DNA from: Qipengyuania nanhaisediminis | Lineage (GTDB): Bacteria; Pseudomonadota; Alphaproteobacteria; Sphingomonadales; Sphingomonadaceae | NCBI RefSeq assembly: GCF_900115585.1 | Contig: NZ_FOWZ01000001.1 | Span: 765,461 to 829,460, forward strand | Reading direction: 5' to 3' | Length of the DNA: 64,000 bases | In this document: in pieces, positions 34,362 to 43,334 of the stretch | Layout: the number at the start of each line of letters is the position of its first letter | Numbering within the stretch: the first letter of the stretch is position 1 | Position numbers and translations under genes: made by a program | The notes under the pieces: model-generated | What the model was told of the DNA's origin: nothing | What the model saw: the letters and a program-made list of their open reading frames with translations, nothing else | The model's database searches: none

Positions 34362-35376
34362 CGAGCGTCGGGACCGCGATCTGGCGCGCCTGGGCGGCAC
34401 CCCGCGCGAGGATCGCGTCCAGCGCTTCGCGGTCTTCGAGAAGGCCGGTGAAGCGTTCCGAGATCGGGCGCAGGGTCTCGACCAGCACTTCGCCCAAGGC
34501 AGGCTTGAACTTGCCGAACCCTTCGCCCCCGAAATCCGAAAGCACGTCGTCGACGCTCTTGTCGGTGAGCGCAGCGTAGATCGTCACGAGGTTGAGCGCT
34601 TCGGGCCGGTCTTCCAGACCCTTCTCCTCGCTCGGCAAAGGTTCGGGGTCGGTCTTGGCCTTCTTGATCTTCTTCATCACCGTGTCGGGATCGTCGGCCA
34701 GTTCGATGCGGCTCATTTCCGACGGGTCGGACTTGCTCATCTTCTTCGACCCGTCGCGCAAACTCATGATGCGCGCCGCCTGGGGCGGGCTGATCGGTTC
34801 GGGCAGGGTGAAGACCGGAGCGTCCTCTGACGCGAAGTCGTTGTTGAACTTCTGCGCAATGTCGCGCGCCAGTTCGAGGTGCTGCTTCTGGTCCTCGCCC
34901 ACGGGCACGTGGGTCGCCTGGTAAAGCAGCACGTCAGCGGCCTGCAGCACGGGATAGGTGAACAGCGCAACGCTGGCACCTTCGCGGTTCTTGCCGCTCT
35001 TGTCCTTGAACTGCGTCATGCGGTTGAGCCAGCCCATGCGCGCGGTCCCGTTGAGGAGCCACTGCAATTCCGCGTGCGCGTGGACCTGCGCCTGGTTGAA
35101 CAGCACCGAGCGTGATGGATCGATGCCGCAGGCGACCAGCGCCGCCGCCATTTCGAGCGTGGCGCGCCGCAGCTCTGCCGGATCGTGCGGCATCGAAATC
35201 GCGTGGAGGTCGGCAAGGAAGAACAGGCACTGCGCGTTCTTTTCTGCGCTACCGTCTTCGGCTGCTTGAGCGCGCTCCCCCATGTCGTCCTGCATCCGCA
35301 CCCAATTGCGGATCGCACCCAGGTAATTGCCGAGATGGAGATTGCCGGTGGGCTGGATGCCGGAAACAACACGCAT
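34324..35376 (-). CDS. trpS: Tryptophan--tRNA ligase
   Basis: The product has 350 residues. The HIGH motif reads [13 protein letters not shown] and the KMSKS motif is exact ([15 protein letters not shown]). The dimerisation and tryptophan-binding segments [22 protein letters not shown] and [23 protein letters not shown] are conserved. It activates tryptophan and charges tRNA-Trp. An insertion of about 20 residues after the HIGH region ([18 protein letters not shown]) is seen in alphaproteobacterial relatives. The gene starts 6 bp after the murJ stop, so murJ and trpS are very likely cotranscribed. Confidence 0.96.
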   Translation of the reverse strand: MRVVSGIQPTGNLHLGNYLGAIRNWVRMQDDMGERAQAAEDGSAEKNAQCLFFLADLHAISMPHDPAELRRATLEMAAALVACGIDPSRSVLFNQAQVHAHAELQWLLNGTARMGWLNRMTQFKDKSGKNREGASVALFTYPVLQAADVLLYQATHVPVGEDQKQHLELARDIAQKFNNDFASEDAPVFTLPEPISPPQAARIMSLRDGSKKMSKSDPSEMSRIELADDPDTVMKKIKKAKTDPEPLPSEEKGLEDRPEALNLVTIYAALTDKSVDDVLSDFGGEGFGKFKPALGEVLVETLRPISERFTGLLEDREALDAILARGAAQARQIAVPTLDATYKALGLVRG

Positions 35377-35382
35377 GATGAT

Positions 35383-36954
35383 TTACGGAGCTTTCTTCTT
35401 GGTCAGGGCAGCGATGCGCTGCCGGTCGATGGCGCCGACTGCGAAAGCGACGCCGAAATAGACGATGCCCGAGCACAGGACGAGCCCGAGGAGCGCGGCC
35501 AGCCGGGCAAGCAGGCCAGCGGAATACCAACCGGTTAGCAAATCGCGGGCGAACCACAAGGCGGCACCCATAGCGACCGCTGCGACGAGTTGGCGTGCAA
35601 TGCGTCCGACCAGCGCCAGGGGCACCGAATAATACCCTCGTTTGAGGAGGACGACGTAGAGGAACGCCACGTTGATCCACGCCCCGATCACGCTGGCCAG
35701 CGCCACCCCTTCCACGCCGAACCGCTGGAGGAAGGCGATGTTGAACGCCACGAAAACGCCGAGTGAAATGAAGGCTGCATAGACCGGGGTCTTCGTGTCC
35801 GACCGGGCATAAAAATTGGGCACCAGCACCTTCACCATGACGTAGGCGGGCAGGCCGAGCACCAGGATCGCCAGGACGCCGCCGGCGATGGCGGCATCCT
35901 CGACGCTGAAGCGGCCGCCCTGGAAAATCATCGTGATGAAGGGTGTGGCGCAGATTGCCAGCGCAACGGCGGCAGGGATGGTCAGCAGCATCGAAAGCTC
36001 GATGGCATCGGACTGGATTCGATCCGCGCCTTCCTTGTTCTTGCTGCCGACGAATTTCGACAGGGTCGGCAGGATCGCGGTCGACAGAGCAATGCCGATA
36101 ATGCCGAGCGGCAGCTGGTTCAGCCGGTCGGCATAGTTCATGTAGCTGACCGAACCGCTTTCGAGCTGGTTGAGGAAGTAGAGCTGGACCAGCGTGTTGA
36201 TCTGGTAAGCGCCGCCACCGATCGCCGCGGGCAGCGCGATGATGGACAGGCGTTTCACCTCCGGCGTGATGCGCGGCCACAGCAGCTTGGGCCGGAATCC
36301 CTCGACGCGGGTCCAGTAATACAGCCATCCCAGCTGCATGACCCCGCCCGCAGTTACCGCCCATGCGACGCCATAAGCGACCTGCTCGATGCTCGCTCCG
36401 GTGGCATTCATGAAGTATTCGCCCGTCAGCAGCGCGGCGATGAGGACGAGGTTGAGGATGATCGGGAAGCTGGCCCCCGGCGCAAAGCGCGAGACCGAAT
36501 TGAGCATGCCGGTGAACAAGGTCACCAGGCTGACCAGCAGGATGTAGGGGAACATGATCCGGGCGAAGTCGACTGCGAGGTCGAACTGGCCGGGTTCGAC
36601 CGGCTTTTCCGCCAGGATCCAGATCACGCCCGGCATGGCGAGCTCGAAGACGATGCACAGGGCGATCAGGACCGGCAGGAATACGCTGAGCACGTCGGCC
36701 GAGAAACTGCGGGCATCTTCGATCCCGCCTTCGCCGTTCAACCGCTTGGAGAACATCGGCACGAAGGCGGCGGAAAACGCACCTTCCGCGAACAGGCGGC
36801 GGAAGACGTTGGGTATGATGAAGGCCTGGAACCAGGCATCGGTAACCGCATTGGCGCCCAGCACGCGGCTGAAGATCATTTCGCGTGCCATGCCGGCGAT
36901 GCGGCTCACCATGGTGAGCGAGCCGATCGTGCCGACGTTCTTGAGCAGGCTCAT
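35383..36954 (-). CDS. murJ: Lipid II flippase MurJ
   Basis: The product has 523 residues and 13-14 transmembrane helices. SRIAGMAREMIFSRVLGANAVTDAWFQAFIIPNVFRRLFAEGAFSAAF is the near-invariant MurJ N-terminus, including the Arg residues lining the central cavity. Later GTLPSLS-type segments (LSTAILPTLSKFVG) and DTKTPVYAA are also present. MurJ flips undecaprenyl lipid II across the inner membrane for peptidoglycan synthesis. The gene sits 29 bp after secB and 6 bp before trpS in an apparent four-gene transcript that ends with the CPBP protease gene. Confidence 0.97.
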   Translation of the reverse strand: MSLLKNVGTIGSLTMVSRIAGMAREMIFSRVLGANAVTDAWFQAFIIPNVFRRLFAEGAFSAAFVPMFSKRLNGEGGIEDARSFSADVLSVFLPVLIALCIVFELAMPGVIWILAEKPVEPGQFDLAVDFARIMFPYILLVSLVTLFTGMLNSVSRFAPGASFPIILNLVLIAALLTGEYFMNATGASIEQVAYGVAWAVTAGGVMQLGWLYYWTRVEGFRPKLLWPRITPEVKRLSIIALPAAIGGGAYQINTLVQLYFLNQLESGSVSYMNYADRLNQLPLGIIGIALSTAILPTLSKFVGSKNKEGADRIQSDAIELSMLLTIPAAVALAICATPFITMIFQGGRFSVEDAAIAGGVLAILVLGLPAYVMVKVLVPNFYARSDTKTPVYAAFISLGVFVAFNIAFLQRFGVEGVALASVIGAWINVAFLYVVLLKRGYYSVPLALVGRIARQLVAAVAMGAALWFARDLLTGWYSAGLLARLAALLGLVLCSGIVYFGVAFAVGAIDRQRIAALTKKKAP

Positions 36955-36983
36955 CGCGGAGCCTCCGTCCCGGTCCCGGTGCC

Positions 36984-37514
36984 TCAGGCGTTCCCGGTCG
37001 GAGCCGGGGCGCCTTCGCCCTGCTGGGCTGCGCGGGCCTGGAGCTGCTGCTGGTAGAGACCGGCGAAATCCATCGGCTCGAGCATCATCGGCGCATAGCC
37101 GAGGTCACGGACGGCGTCGGAGATGATGGCGCGCGCGAAGGGGAAGAGCAGGCGAGGCGCTTCTGCGAACATGAATGCGTGCGCGTGTTCTTCGGGAACG
37201 TTGCGAATGCCGACGAGGCCGCAATAGGCGAGCTCGACGATGTACTGTGCACCCTGTTCGGTATCGGCGCGCACCGTGATCTTGAGCTCCACTTCGGAAA
37301 TCTCGTCCGTCACCTTGTTCGATGCGATGTTGAGCTGCACATCGACGCGCGGCTGTTCCTGCCACTGGTATGCCGCCGGCGCGTTCGGGTTTTCGACCGA
37401 AAGATCCTTCACATACTGGTTCAGGATGCCGACCGTCGGGCGATTGTCGGCACCGTTGGCACCAGCGGCCGGATCGGCATTGAGATCGGTCAGAACGTCG
37501 TTTTCATCGGCCAT
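36984..37514 (-). CDS. secB: Protein-export chaperone SecB
   Basis: The product has 176 residues, slightly longer than E. coli SecB as is normal in alphaproteobacteria. ILNQYVKDLSVENPNAP, EVELKITVRADTEQ, VELAYCGLVGIRNVPEEHAHAFMFAEAPRLLFPFARAIISDAVRDLGYAPMMLEPMDFAGLY covers the conserved core. SecB tetramers hold preproteins unfolded and deliver them to SecA. The Ala/Gln-rich ends are variable. The gene heads the run secB-murJ-trpS-CPBP and is divergent from the timA-mltA operon across a 270-bp region. Confidence 0.97.
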   Translation of the reverse strand: MADENDVLTDLNADPAAGANGADNRPTVGILNQYVKDLSVENPNAPAAYQWQEQPRVDVQLNIASNKVTDEISEVELKITVRADTEQGAQYIVELAYCGLVGIRNVPEEHAHAFMFAEAPRLLFPFARAIISDAVRDLGYAPMMLEPMDFAGLYQQQLQARAAQQGEGAPAPTGNA

Positions 37515-37709
37515 CGGGCAAGCTTTCTTTCGTATTTCCGTTTGAATAGGCGGGGAAGGTCGCGATCATGCGTCCCACCGGTCAGGGCGCGCGCCTAGCA
37601 CCCCCCAAGGCGCGGGGCAATCCGCGAGTGGAGCGGGCTGGTCGAAGGAAAAGCAGGTTGAAAGGACCCTCAAGCGCCCATTGTGCGTTTGTAATTGATC
37701 CCTATCTAG

Positions 37710-37757
37710 GGCACTAAGGGAACCGTACCGGAAGGCACGGTTCTTCCGCTAAGTGCC
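37710..37757 (+). promoter_or_regulatory. Nested stem-loop in the leader of the timA-mltA operon
   Basis: An outer stem GGCACT/AGTGCC (37710-37715 with 37752-37757) encloses an inner stem GAACCGT/ACGGTTC (37720-37726 with 37737-37743) around a ten-base loop. No T tract follows, so it is not a simple terminator. It ends 27 bases before the GTG start of the Tim44-like gene and could be a regulatory leader or protect the mRNA. Confidence 0.4.
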
Positions 37758-37784
37758 AGAATTGAAACGAACGGAATTCCGCCA

Positions 37785-38456
37785 GTGATCACCGAGATCG
37801 TCATCCTTGCAGCCATCGCCGCTTTTCTCGGCCTGCGCCTTTATTCGGTGCTGGGCCAGCGGTCCGAGCATGAAGAGGATCCGATCCGTCGCAGCTATGG
37901 CCCGCGCGAACAGAAATCGCCGCCTGCGGTGACCGGCACCACGCAGGATGCAGCCGCTCCTGCGCGGCCTGCGGTGACCCTGCGCAGCGTCGATAACGCG
38001 ACCAATGCGAACGAAAGCGCCATCCGCTCGATCGCCAATGCCGATTCGCGGTTCGACCTCCTCTCCTTCCTAGAAGGTGCCAAGGCAGCTTATGCCATGA
38101 TCCTCGAAGCTTTTTGGGCAGGGGACAAGGAAACGCTGCGCGACCTGACGGACGATGATGTCTACGCCAGCTTCGCAGGGGCCATCGACGCGCGCGACGC
38201 ATCGGGCGAAACGCTCGACAACCGCCTGATCCGGATTGAGGACGCAACGGTGCACTCTGCCGAAATGGACGGCCGCACGGCGCGTATCGCAGTGCGTTTC
38301 GTGGCCGATATCGCCGCGGTAACCCGCGACAAAGACGGCACCGTGGTGGCAGGTTCGCTCGACGATGCCGTCGAGAGCCGCGACATCTGGACGTTCAGCC
38401 GTTCGGTCGACTCGATGGACCCGAACTGGGTCCTCGACGAAACCGACCAGGACTAA
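37785..38456 (+). CDS. timA: Tim44/TimA-family membrane-anchored adaptor
   Basis: The product has 223 residues starting at GTG 37785. A single N-terminal helix (ITEIVILAAIAAFLGLRLYSVLG) is followed by a polar linker, then a Tim44-like domain from about 85: FDLLSFLEGAKAAYAMILEAFWAGDKETLRDLTDDDVYASFAGAI and a strand-rich half ending ESRDIWTFSRSVDSMDPNWVLDETDQ. The family is related to mitochondrial Tim44 and, in alphaproteobacteria, is encoded next to secB and mltA as here. A role as an envelope adaptor is likely, but no activity is established. mltA follows after 26 bp. Confidence 0.88.
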   Translation: MITEIVILAAIAAFLGLRLYSVLGQRSEHEEDPIRRSYGPREQKSPPAVTGTTQDAAAPARPAVTLRSVDNATNANESAIRSIANADSRFDLLSFLEGAKAAYAMILEAFWAGDKETLRDLTDDDVYASFAGAIDARDASGETLDNRLIRIEDATVHSAEMDGRTARIAVRFVADIAAVTRDKDGTVVAGSLDDAVESRDIWTFSRSVDSMDPNWVLDETDQD

Positions 38457-38482
38457 TCTTCATCCTTACAGGAGTAGGCTCC

Positions 38483-39667
38483 ATGCGAAGCGCGCTCATT
38501 CTCGCGGCGGCTTCGCTGCTCTCGGCCTGCGCCGTCGTGCCAGAAGCGCGTCCGCCGATGGACACGGGGGCTGTCGAACAGCCGCCCGCCGAAGTTGCAG
38601 ACAATGCCGCATCCTCAGGTGTGCGTCCTGGCCCACCTATCGAGAGCTTCCCGTTCCTGCAGGCGGATGCGGAAGGTGCGCTGGCGGCATTCCGGCGCTC
38701 CTGCGACAAGATCCTTTTCCGAGACGATACCAGCGGCCTGACCACCCGGCTCGACTGGCAGGGCCCGTGCCTCGCCGCGAGCAACTGGTCGAGCGATCCT
38801 GCGCTCTTCTTCACCAGCCAGTTCGAAACCGCGATCGTGGGCGAGGGCGAGGCCTTCGCGACAGGCTATTTCGAGCCCGAAATTCTCGGCAGCCGGACGA
38901 AGGCGCCCGGCTACGAAGTGCCTGTCTACGCGCTGCCGTCGGACCTCGAACGTGGCTGGCCTGCCGAAATCGCCGAGAGCGAGCGCACGGGCCGCCCGCC
39001 GCTTGGCCGTTACAATGAAGACGGCGAGTTCGTGCGCTATTACGAGCGGTCCGAAATCGTGGCGGGCGCGCTCGCAGGCAAGGTCCCGACTATCGCCTGG
39101 GCTGCCGACCCGGTCGAGTTCTTCTTCCTCCAGATCCAGGGAAGCGGCCTGCTGCGCCAGCCCGACGGCAGCGTGATGCGCATTGGCTATGCCGGGCAGA
39201 ACGGTCGCGAATATGTCGCCATCGGCCAGCCGATGCGCGAGCAGGGGCTCATCGGCGACGGGACCCAGTACCCGACCTCGATGCAGGGCCTGATGGGCTG
39301 GCTGCGCGACAATCCGGAGCGGGCGGACGAGATCATGAACCTCAACAAGAGCTGGATCTTCTTCCGCGAACTGGACACCGACGGTCCGCTCGGCTCGCTG
39401 GAAGTCCCGGTTTACGGGCGCGACAGCATCGCGATCGATCCCAAGTTCGTGCCCTATGGCGCACCGGTCTGGCTCGACATGGAAAGCGATGTGGCGGATG
39501 GCCTCTGGGTTGCGCAGGACACCGGCGGGGCCATCAAGGGCGCCAACCGCTTCGACACCTTCTGGGGCAATGGCGCGCAAGCCCGCGAAATCGCCGGTGG
39601 CATGAGCAGCAGCGGCACGGCCTACATCTTCCTGCCCAAGGGCACGCTCGCCCGCCTCAAGCGATGA
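38483..39667 (+). CDS. mltA: Membrane-bound lytic murein transglycosylase A
   Basis: The product has 394 residues. A lipoprotein signal ends in LLSAC (Cys16). The MltA domain shows GYFEPEILGSRTKAPGYEVPVYALP, IAWAADPVEFFFLQIQGSGLL and RIGYAGQNG. The 3D domain has DIATGGAIKG-type residues as QDTGGAIKGANRFDTFWG with the catalytic Asp. MltA cleaves peptidoglycan glycan strands and makes 1,6-anhydro ends at the outer membrane. AGGAG lies about 8 bases before the ATG. Its last four bases (ATGA) overlap the Smr-domain gene, showing translational coupling. Confidence 0.96.
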   Translation: MRSALILAAASLLSACAVVPEARPPMDTGAVEQPPAEVADNAASSGVRPGPPIESFPFLQADAEGALAAFRRSCDKILFRDDTSGLTTRLDWQGPCLAASNWSSDPALFFTSQFETAIVGEGEAFATGYFEPEILGSRTKAPGYEVPVYALPSDLERGWPAEIAESERTGRPPLGRYNEDGEFVRYYERSEIVAGALAGKVPTIAWAADPVEFFFLQIQGSGLLRQPDGSVMRIGYAGQNGREYVAIGQPMREQGLIGDGTQYPTSMQGLMGWLRDNPERADEIMNLNKSWIFFRELDTDGPLGSLEVPVYGRDSIAIDPKFVPYGAPVWLDMESDVADGLWVAQDTGGAIKGANRFDTFWGNGAQAREIAGGMSSSGTAYIFLPKGTLARLKR

Positions 39668-40212
39668 GCGCGCCGCGCGGCCTCAGCGCGCAGGAAGCGG
39701 AAGCCTGGGAAAAGGTCGCCGCGACGGTCGAACCGCTTCACCCCCGCGCGCCTGTGCGCAAGCTTGATGCCCCGATCGCGCCGAAGGTGACAGTCCCCAA
39801 ACCGTCGCCAAGAAAGCCCGCGCCTCTACCAGCACCACGGCCCGGTGCCGCTCCCATCAAATCCGCCAATTCCCTCGATTCCCACTGGGACCGCAGGCTC
39901 AAATCTGGAGCCATCCAGCCGGACTTCACGCTCGACCTTCACGACCATGGCCTCGACGCGGCCTACAACCGCCTGATCAGCGGCGTGGCGCAGGCACGCT
40001 CGATGGGTGCGCGCACGATCTTGCTGATCACCGGCAAGCCGCGCCCGGTCGATCCGGCGGATCGCGGGCACAGGCGCGGGGCCATCAGGGCCAAGGTGCT
40101 GGACTGGCTGGCAGCCTCCAGCCACCATTCGGCCATCGCGGCCGTACGCCGCGCGCACCAGCGCCACGGCGGCGACGGCGCGCTCTACATCGTCCTCAGG
40201 CGCGAGCGCTGA
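39664..40212 (+). CDS. Smr/MutS2-domain protein (SmrA-like)
   Basis: The product has 182 residues. A basic, Pro-rich N-terminal half (to about 80) is probably disordered. The C-terminal Smr domain has the LDLHDHGLDAA motif and a TGK motif (LLITGKPRPVDPADRGHRRGAI), ending GGDGALYIVLRR. Smr domains cut or bind branched nucleic acids or act on stalled ribosomes; the target here is unknown. The gene overlaps mltA by 4 bp at its start and the convergent Pr6Pr gene by 17 bp at its end. Confidence 0.92.
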   Translation: MSAPRGLSAQEAEAWEKVAATVEPLHPRAPVRKLDAPIAPKVTVPKPSPRKPAPLPAPRPGAAPIKSANSLDSHWDRRLKSGAIQPDFTLDLHDHGLDAAYNRLISGVAQARSMGARTILLITGKPRPVDPADRGHRRGAIRAKVLDWLAASSHHSAIAAVRRAHQRHGGDGALYIVLRRER

Positions 40213-40810
40213 GCAAGCGTCGCAGGCCGAGCAGGATCAGGCCGAAAATCATGAAGACCACGGCAAGTCCGAGTATATTGGCGAGGACCGGCCCGTAGCC
40301 GAATCGCGCAACGTCGAGGAAGAAATAGGCGTAGAACCCGCTCGCCTCTCCGTAAGTCAGCGCGAACACGGTGTAGAGCACGGGCGCTACCATCACCGCT
40401 GGAACGCTGTTCCAAGTGTTGTCGGAAGGCTCCGTGAACGCGATCCACCATGCGATCACCGCCAGGGGCACGAGGGTGTGATGCATCTGGTTCGTGTACC
40501 AGTCGAGACCGACAGGATGGTGATCCTGCGCCAGCAGAGCATGATAGACGATAGCCACGATGGCGAGCGCGGTCGCAAGCGCGAACGGCAGCGAAGAGTG
40601 CGTCGATCCCCTGAGCGCGATCCAGCCCATGAGCATGGCAGCGGCGAGGTTGCTCCAGATCGTGAAGAAGCGCATCAGCTGCGCGAAGGCGACAAGCGGG
40701 TTGGTGTCCGGGCCTGCTCCGATGAAAGCCTGCGCGATCAGCGCGGCGAAAGCTGCGGCTGAGATAAGCCCTGCGGTCAGGCGCGCACGCTGCTTGAATT
40801 GCGTGGTCAT
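40196..40810 (-). CDS. Pr6Pr-family membrane protein
   Basis: The product has 204 residues with six predicted transmembrane helices. FFTIWSNLAAAMLMGWIALRG, YHALLAQDHHPVGLDWYTNQMHHTLVPLAVIAWW and YTVFALTYGEASGFYAYFFLDVARFGYG match the Pr6Pr (FAR-17a/AIG1-like) family. The repeated His residues recall androgen-induced hydrolases that are threonine/His-dependent in eukaryotes, but bacterial function is unknown. The ATG at 40810 is chosen because the in-frame TTG at 40849 abuts the katG terminator. Probably expressed alone. Confidence 0.8.
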   Translation of the reverse strand: MTTQFKQRARLTAGLISAAAFAALIAQAFIGAGPDTNPLVAFAQLMRFFTIWSNLAAAMLMGWIALRGSTHSSLPFALATALAIVAIVYHALLAQDHHPVGLDWYTNQMHHTLVPLAVIAWWIAFTEPSDNTWNSVPAVMVAPVLYTVFALTYGEASGFYAYFFLDVARFGYGPVLANILGLAVVFMIFGLILLGLRRLLSARA

Positions 40811-40849
40811 CAGGGTGGCGTAGCGCCCCCGACGTTTCAGTAAAGACAA

Positions 40850-40880
40850 GAAAAAGCCCCCGACAATCGTGCCGGGGGCT
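40850..40880 (-). terminator. Rho-independent terminator of katG
   Basis: On the minus strand an 8-bp stem AGCCCCCG/CGGGGGCT (40873-40880 with 40855-40862) closes a ten-base loop and runs into five T residues. It lies about 35 bp beyond the katG stop. Confidence 0.88.
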
Positions 40881-40914
40881 CCTTCTGCGGCCCATGGGCT
40901 CAGTTCTGTTTTCC

Positions 40915-43131
40915 TTACCCGTGGTACTTTGCGTAGCTGAGGTCGAAACGGTCCGCGTCCATGACCTTGGTCCAGGCCTTGACGAAGTCGTTGACGAACT
41001 TCTCCTCATTGCCGTTTTCGGCATAGACTTCCGCCACCGCGCGCAGGCGCGAGTTGGAGCCGAAGACAAGGTCGGTACGCGTTGCGCGCCACAGTTCCTT
41101 GCCGGTCTTGCGGCAGGTGCCGACGAACTCCTCGTCGCCGCTGTCGTCGACCTCTTCCCAGATCACGCCCATGCCCAGCAGGTTCACGAACCAGCTGTTG
41201 TCGAGCTTGCCGGGAGTTTCGGTAAGGACGCCGATGCTGTTCCCGTGCTTGGCGTGCTTGCTGACAGCGCCCATTGCGCGCAGCCCGCCGACCAGCGCGG
41301 TCATTTCGGGGATCGAAAGGCCGAGCAAGTGAGCACGATCGACCAGCATGTCCTCAGTCTTCACCGAAGCCTTGGTCTTGAGGTAGTTGCGGAAACCGTC
41401 GGCGAACGGCTCCAGCGGCTCCCAGCTTTCGGCGTCGAAGTCTTCGCGCTTCGCATCGCCGCGACCGGTGGTGACCGGAACGGAGATATCGAAGCCCGCA
41501 TCCTTCGCAGCCTTTTCGACCGCAGCCGAACCGGCGATGACGATGGCGTCGGCCATCGAGATCGAGCCGCGGATCTCGTCGAGCTTGGCAAGGACCTTGC
41601 CCAGTTCTTCGGGATCGTTGACCGCCCAGTTCTTGATTTCATCGAAGCGGATGTGCGCACCGTTGGCGCCGCCGCGATGGTCGGAGTTGCGGTAGGTCGA
41701 GGCCGAGGCCCAGGCCGCCTTCACCAGTTCCGAGACGGACAGGCCGCTGTCGAGCACCTTCGATTTGAAGGACGACAGGTCGTTGTCGGATACCTGCGTT
41801 CCGGCGGGGACGGGGTCCTGCCAGATCAGGTCTTCGCTCGGCACTTCGGGGCCGAGGTAGCGGACCTTGGGTCCCATGTCGCGGTGGCACAGCTTGAACC
41901 ATGCGCGGGCGAAGGCATCGTCCAATGCCGCCTGGTCGTCGCGGAAGCGTTCGGAAATCTTGCGATATTCTGGGTCGCGCTTCAGCGCCATGTCGGCGGT
42001 GGTCATCATGGTCGGGACCTTCTTGTTCGGGTCCCTGGCATCGGGTGCCATGTCTTCCGGATCGGGATTGATCGGCTGCCACTGGTTTGCGCCTGCCGGG
42101 CTCTGGACGAGCTCGTAGTCGTATTTGAACAGCAGGCGGAAATAGTCGCCGCCCCACTGCGTCGGGTTCGGGGTCCACGCGCCTTCGATGCCCGAAGTCG
42201 TGATGTGGCCCTTGCCGATTTCATCGGGGTCGGTCAGCCAGCCGAAGCCCATGCGGTGCAGGGTTTCGCCTTCCGGAGCGCTGCCGAAGGTGTCGGCAGG
42301 CTTCGCGCCGTGGGCCTTGCCGAAGGCGTGACCGCCCGCGGTAAGGGCGACGGTTTCCTCGTCGTTCATGGCCATACGGGCGAAGGTTTCGCGCATGTCG
42401 CGGGCCATGCCCTCGGCATCGTGCGGATTGCCGCCCGGACCTTCGGGATTGACGTAGATGAGGCCCATCTGGATCGCGGCGAGCGGGTTTTCGAGCGCCA
42501 ACCCTTCATCCGGCTGGATGCGCGTTTCGGCGCCGGTATCGACCCACTTTTCTTCCGTGCCCCAGTAGACGGTTTCGGGATCGAAGACGTCCTTGCGGCC
42601 GCCGCCGAAGCCGAACACGGGACCGCCCATGCTTTCGATGGCGACGTTACCGGTGAGGATGAAGAGGTCGGCCCAGCTGATGTGCTTGCCGTATTTCTGC
42701 TTGATCGGCCACAGCAGGCGGCGCGCCTTGTCGAGGTTGCCGTTATCGGGCCAGCTGTTGAGCGGAGCGAAGCGCTGCTGGCCGCTGCCGCCGCCGCCGC
42801 GACCATCGCCCGTGCGATAGGTGCCGGCTGCGTGCCATGCCATGCGGATGAAGAAGGGGCCGTAATGGCCATAGTCCGCCGGCCACCAGTCCTGGCTGTC
42901 GGTCATCAGGTCGGTGAGGTCCTGCTTCAGCGCCTTGTAGTCCAGCGCGTTGAAGGCTTCGCAATAATCGAAGTCATCACCCATCGGATCGGCCGCACGG
43001 CCGCCTTCGGTAAGGATTTCCAGATCGAGCTGATCGGGCCACCAGTCACGGTTGCGGCGGCCGAACAAATCCCTGGTTCCGGCATCGCCGTGGAAGGGAC
43101 AACCGCTGATATCTCCGGTTTTGGCGTCCAT
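40915..43131 (-). CDS. katG: Bifunctional catalase-peroxidase KatG
   Basis: The product has 738 residues with the duplicated class I peroxidase fold. Distal-site Arg96, Trp99 and His100 lie in [11 protein letters not shown] and the proximal haem ligand is His268 ([10 protein letters not shown]). Trp99, Tyr226 and Met253 are placed to form the family's covalent adduct, so catalase activity should be intact. It removes hydrogen peroxide in the cytoplasm. The gene is monocistronic with its own terminator; AGGAGAG lies 7 bases before the ATG. A candidate OxyR site lies 81 bp upstream. ahpF, on the same strand, is upstream and ends in its own hairpin. Confidence 0.98.
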   Translation of the reverse strand: MDAKTGDISGCPFHGDAGTRDLFGRRNRDWWPDQLDLEILTEGGRAADPMGDDFDYCEAFNALDYKALKQDLTDLMTDSQDWWPADYGHYGPFFIRMAWHAAGTYRTGDGRGGGGSGQQRFAPLNSWPDNGNLDKARRLLWPIKQKYGKHISWADLFILTGNVAIESMGGPVFGFGGGRKDVFDPETVYWGTEEKWVDTGAETRIQPDEGLALENPLAAIQMGLIYVNPEGPGGNPHDAEGMARDMRETFARMAMNDEETVALTAGGHAFGKAHGAKPADTFGSAPEGETLHRMGFGWLTDPDEIGKGHITTSGIEGAWTPNPTQWGGDYFRLLFKYDYELVQSPAGANQWQPINPDPEDMAPDARDPNKKVPTMMTTADMALKRDPEYRKISERFRDDQAALDDAFARAWFKLCHRDMGPKVRYLGPEVPSEDLIWQDPVPAGTQVSDNDLSSFKSKVLDSGLSVSELVKAAWASASTYRNSDHRGGANGAHIRFDEIKNWAVNDPEELGKVLAKLDEIRGSISMADAIVIAGSAAVEKAAKDAGFDISVPVTTGRGDAKREDFDAESWEPLEPFADGFRNYLKTKASVKTEDMLVDRAHLLGLSIPEMTALVGGLRAMGAVSKHAKHGNSIGVLTETPGKLDNSWFVNLLGMGVIWEEVDDSGDEEFVGTCRKTGKELWRATRTDLVFGSNSRLRAVAEVYAENGNEEKFVNDFVKAWTKVMDADRFDLSYAKYHG

Positions 43132-43211
43132 GAATACTCTCTCCTGTAAAAAAGACTCGGTCTCCCGTCCGAGAACCGGGTGACGATGAACCTCGTCCGG
43201 TTATTCGTCCA

Positions 43212-43248
43212 ATCGATTAAACGGTTCAAATTGATTGCCGCAAGCGAT
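43212..43248 (-). promoter_or_regulatory. Candidate OxyR site upstream of katG
   Basis: On the minus strand four tetramers are spaced by exactly seven bases: ATCG-N7-CAAT-N7-AACC-N7-CGAT. The outer tetramers form the same inverted pair as in the ahpC site, and the first half has the T-N11-A LysR motif. The third tetramer is degenerate. The site lies 81 bp before the katG ATG. No oxyR gene is in the window. Confidence 0.45.
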
Positions 43249-43275
43249 TGAGCGGCGAAACGTGGCGTGCATACG

Positions 43276-43308
43276 AAAAACGCCGCCATCCGGTTGGAAT
43301 GGCGGCGC
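43276..43308 (-). terminator. Rho-independent terminator of ahpF
   Basis: On the minus strand a perfect 9-bp stem (43299-43307 with 43281-43289) and nine-base loop are followed by five T residues. It lies about 27 bp past the ahpF stop and insulates katG. Confidence 0.93.
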
Positions 43309-43334
43309 TTTGTCGTTTTGATCGAGAGCAAAAA

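Noticed and set aside
40894..43149. A 751-codon open frame antisense to katG
   Set aside because: katG has complete active-site residues on the other strand; the antisense product resembles no family.
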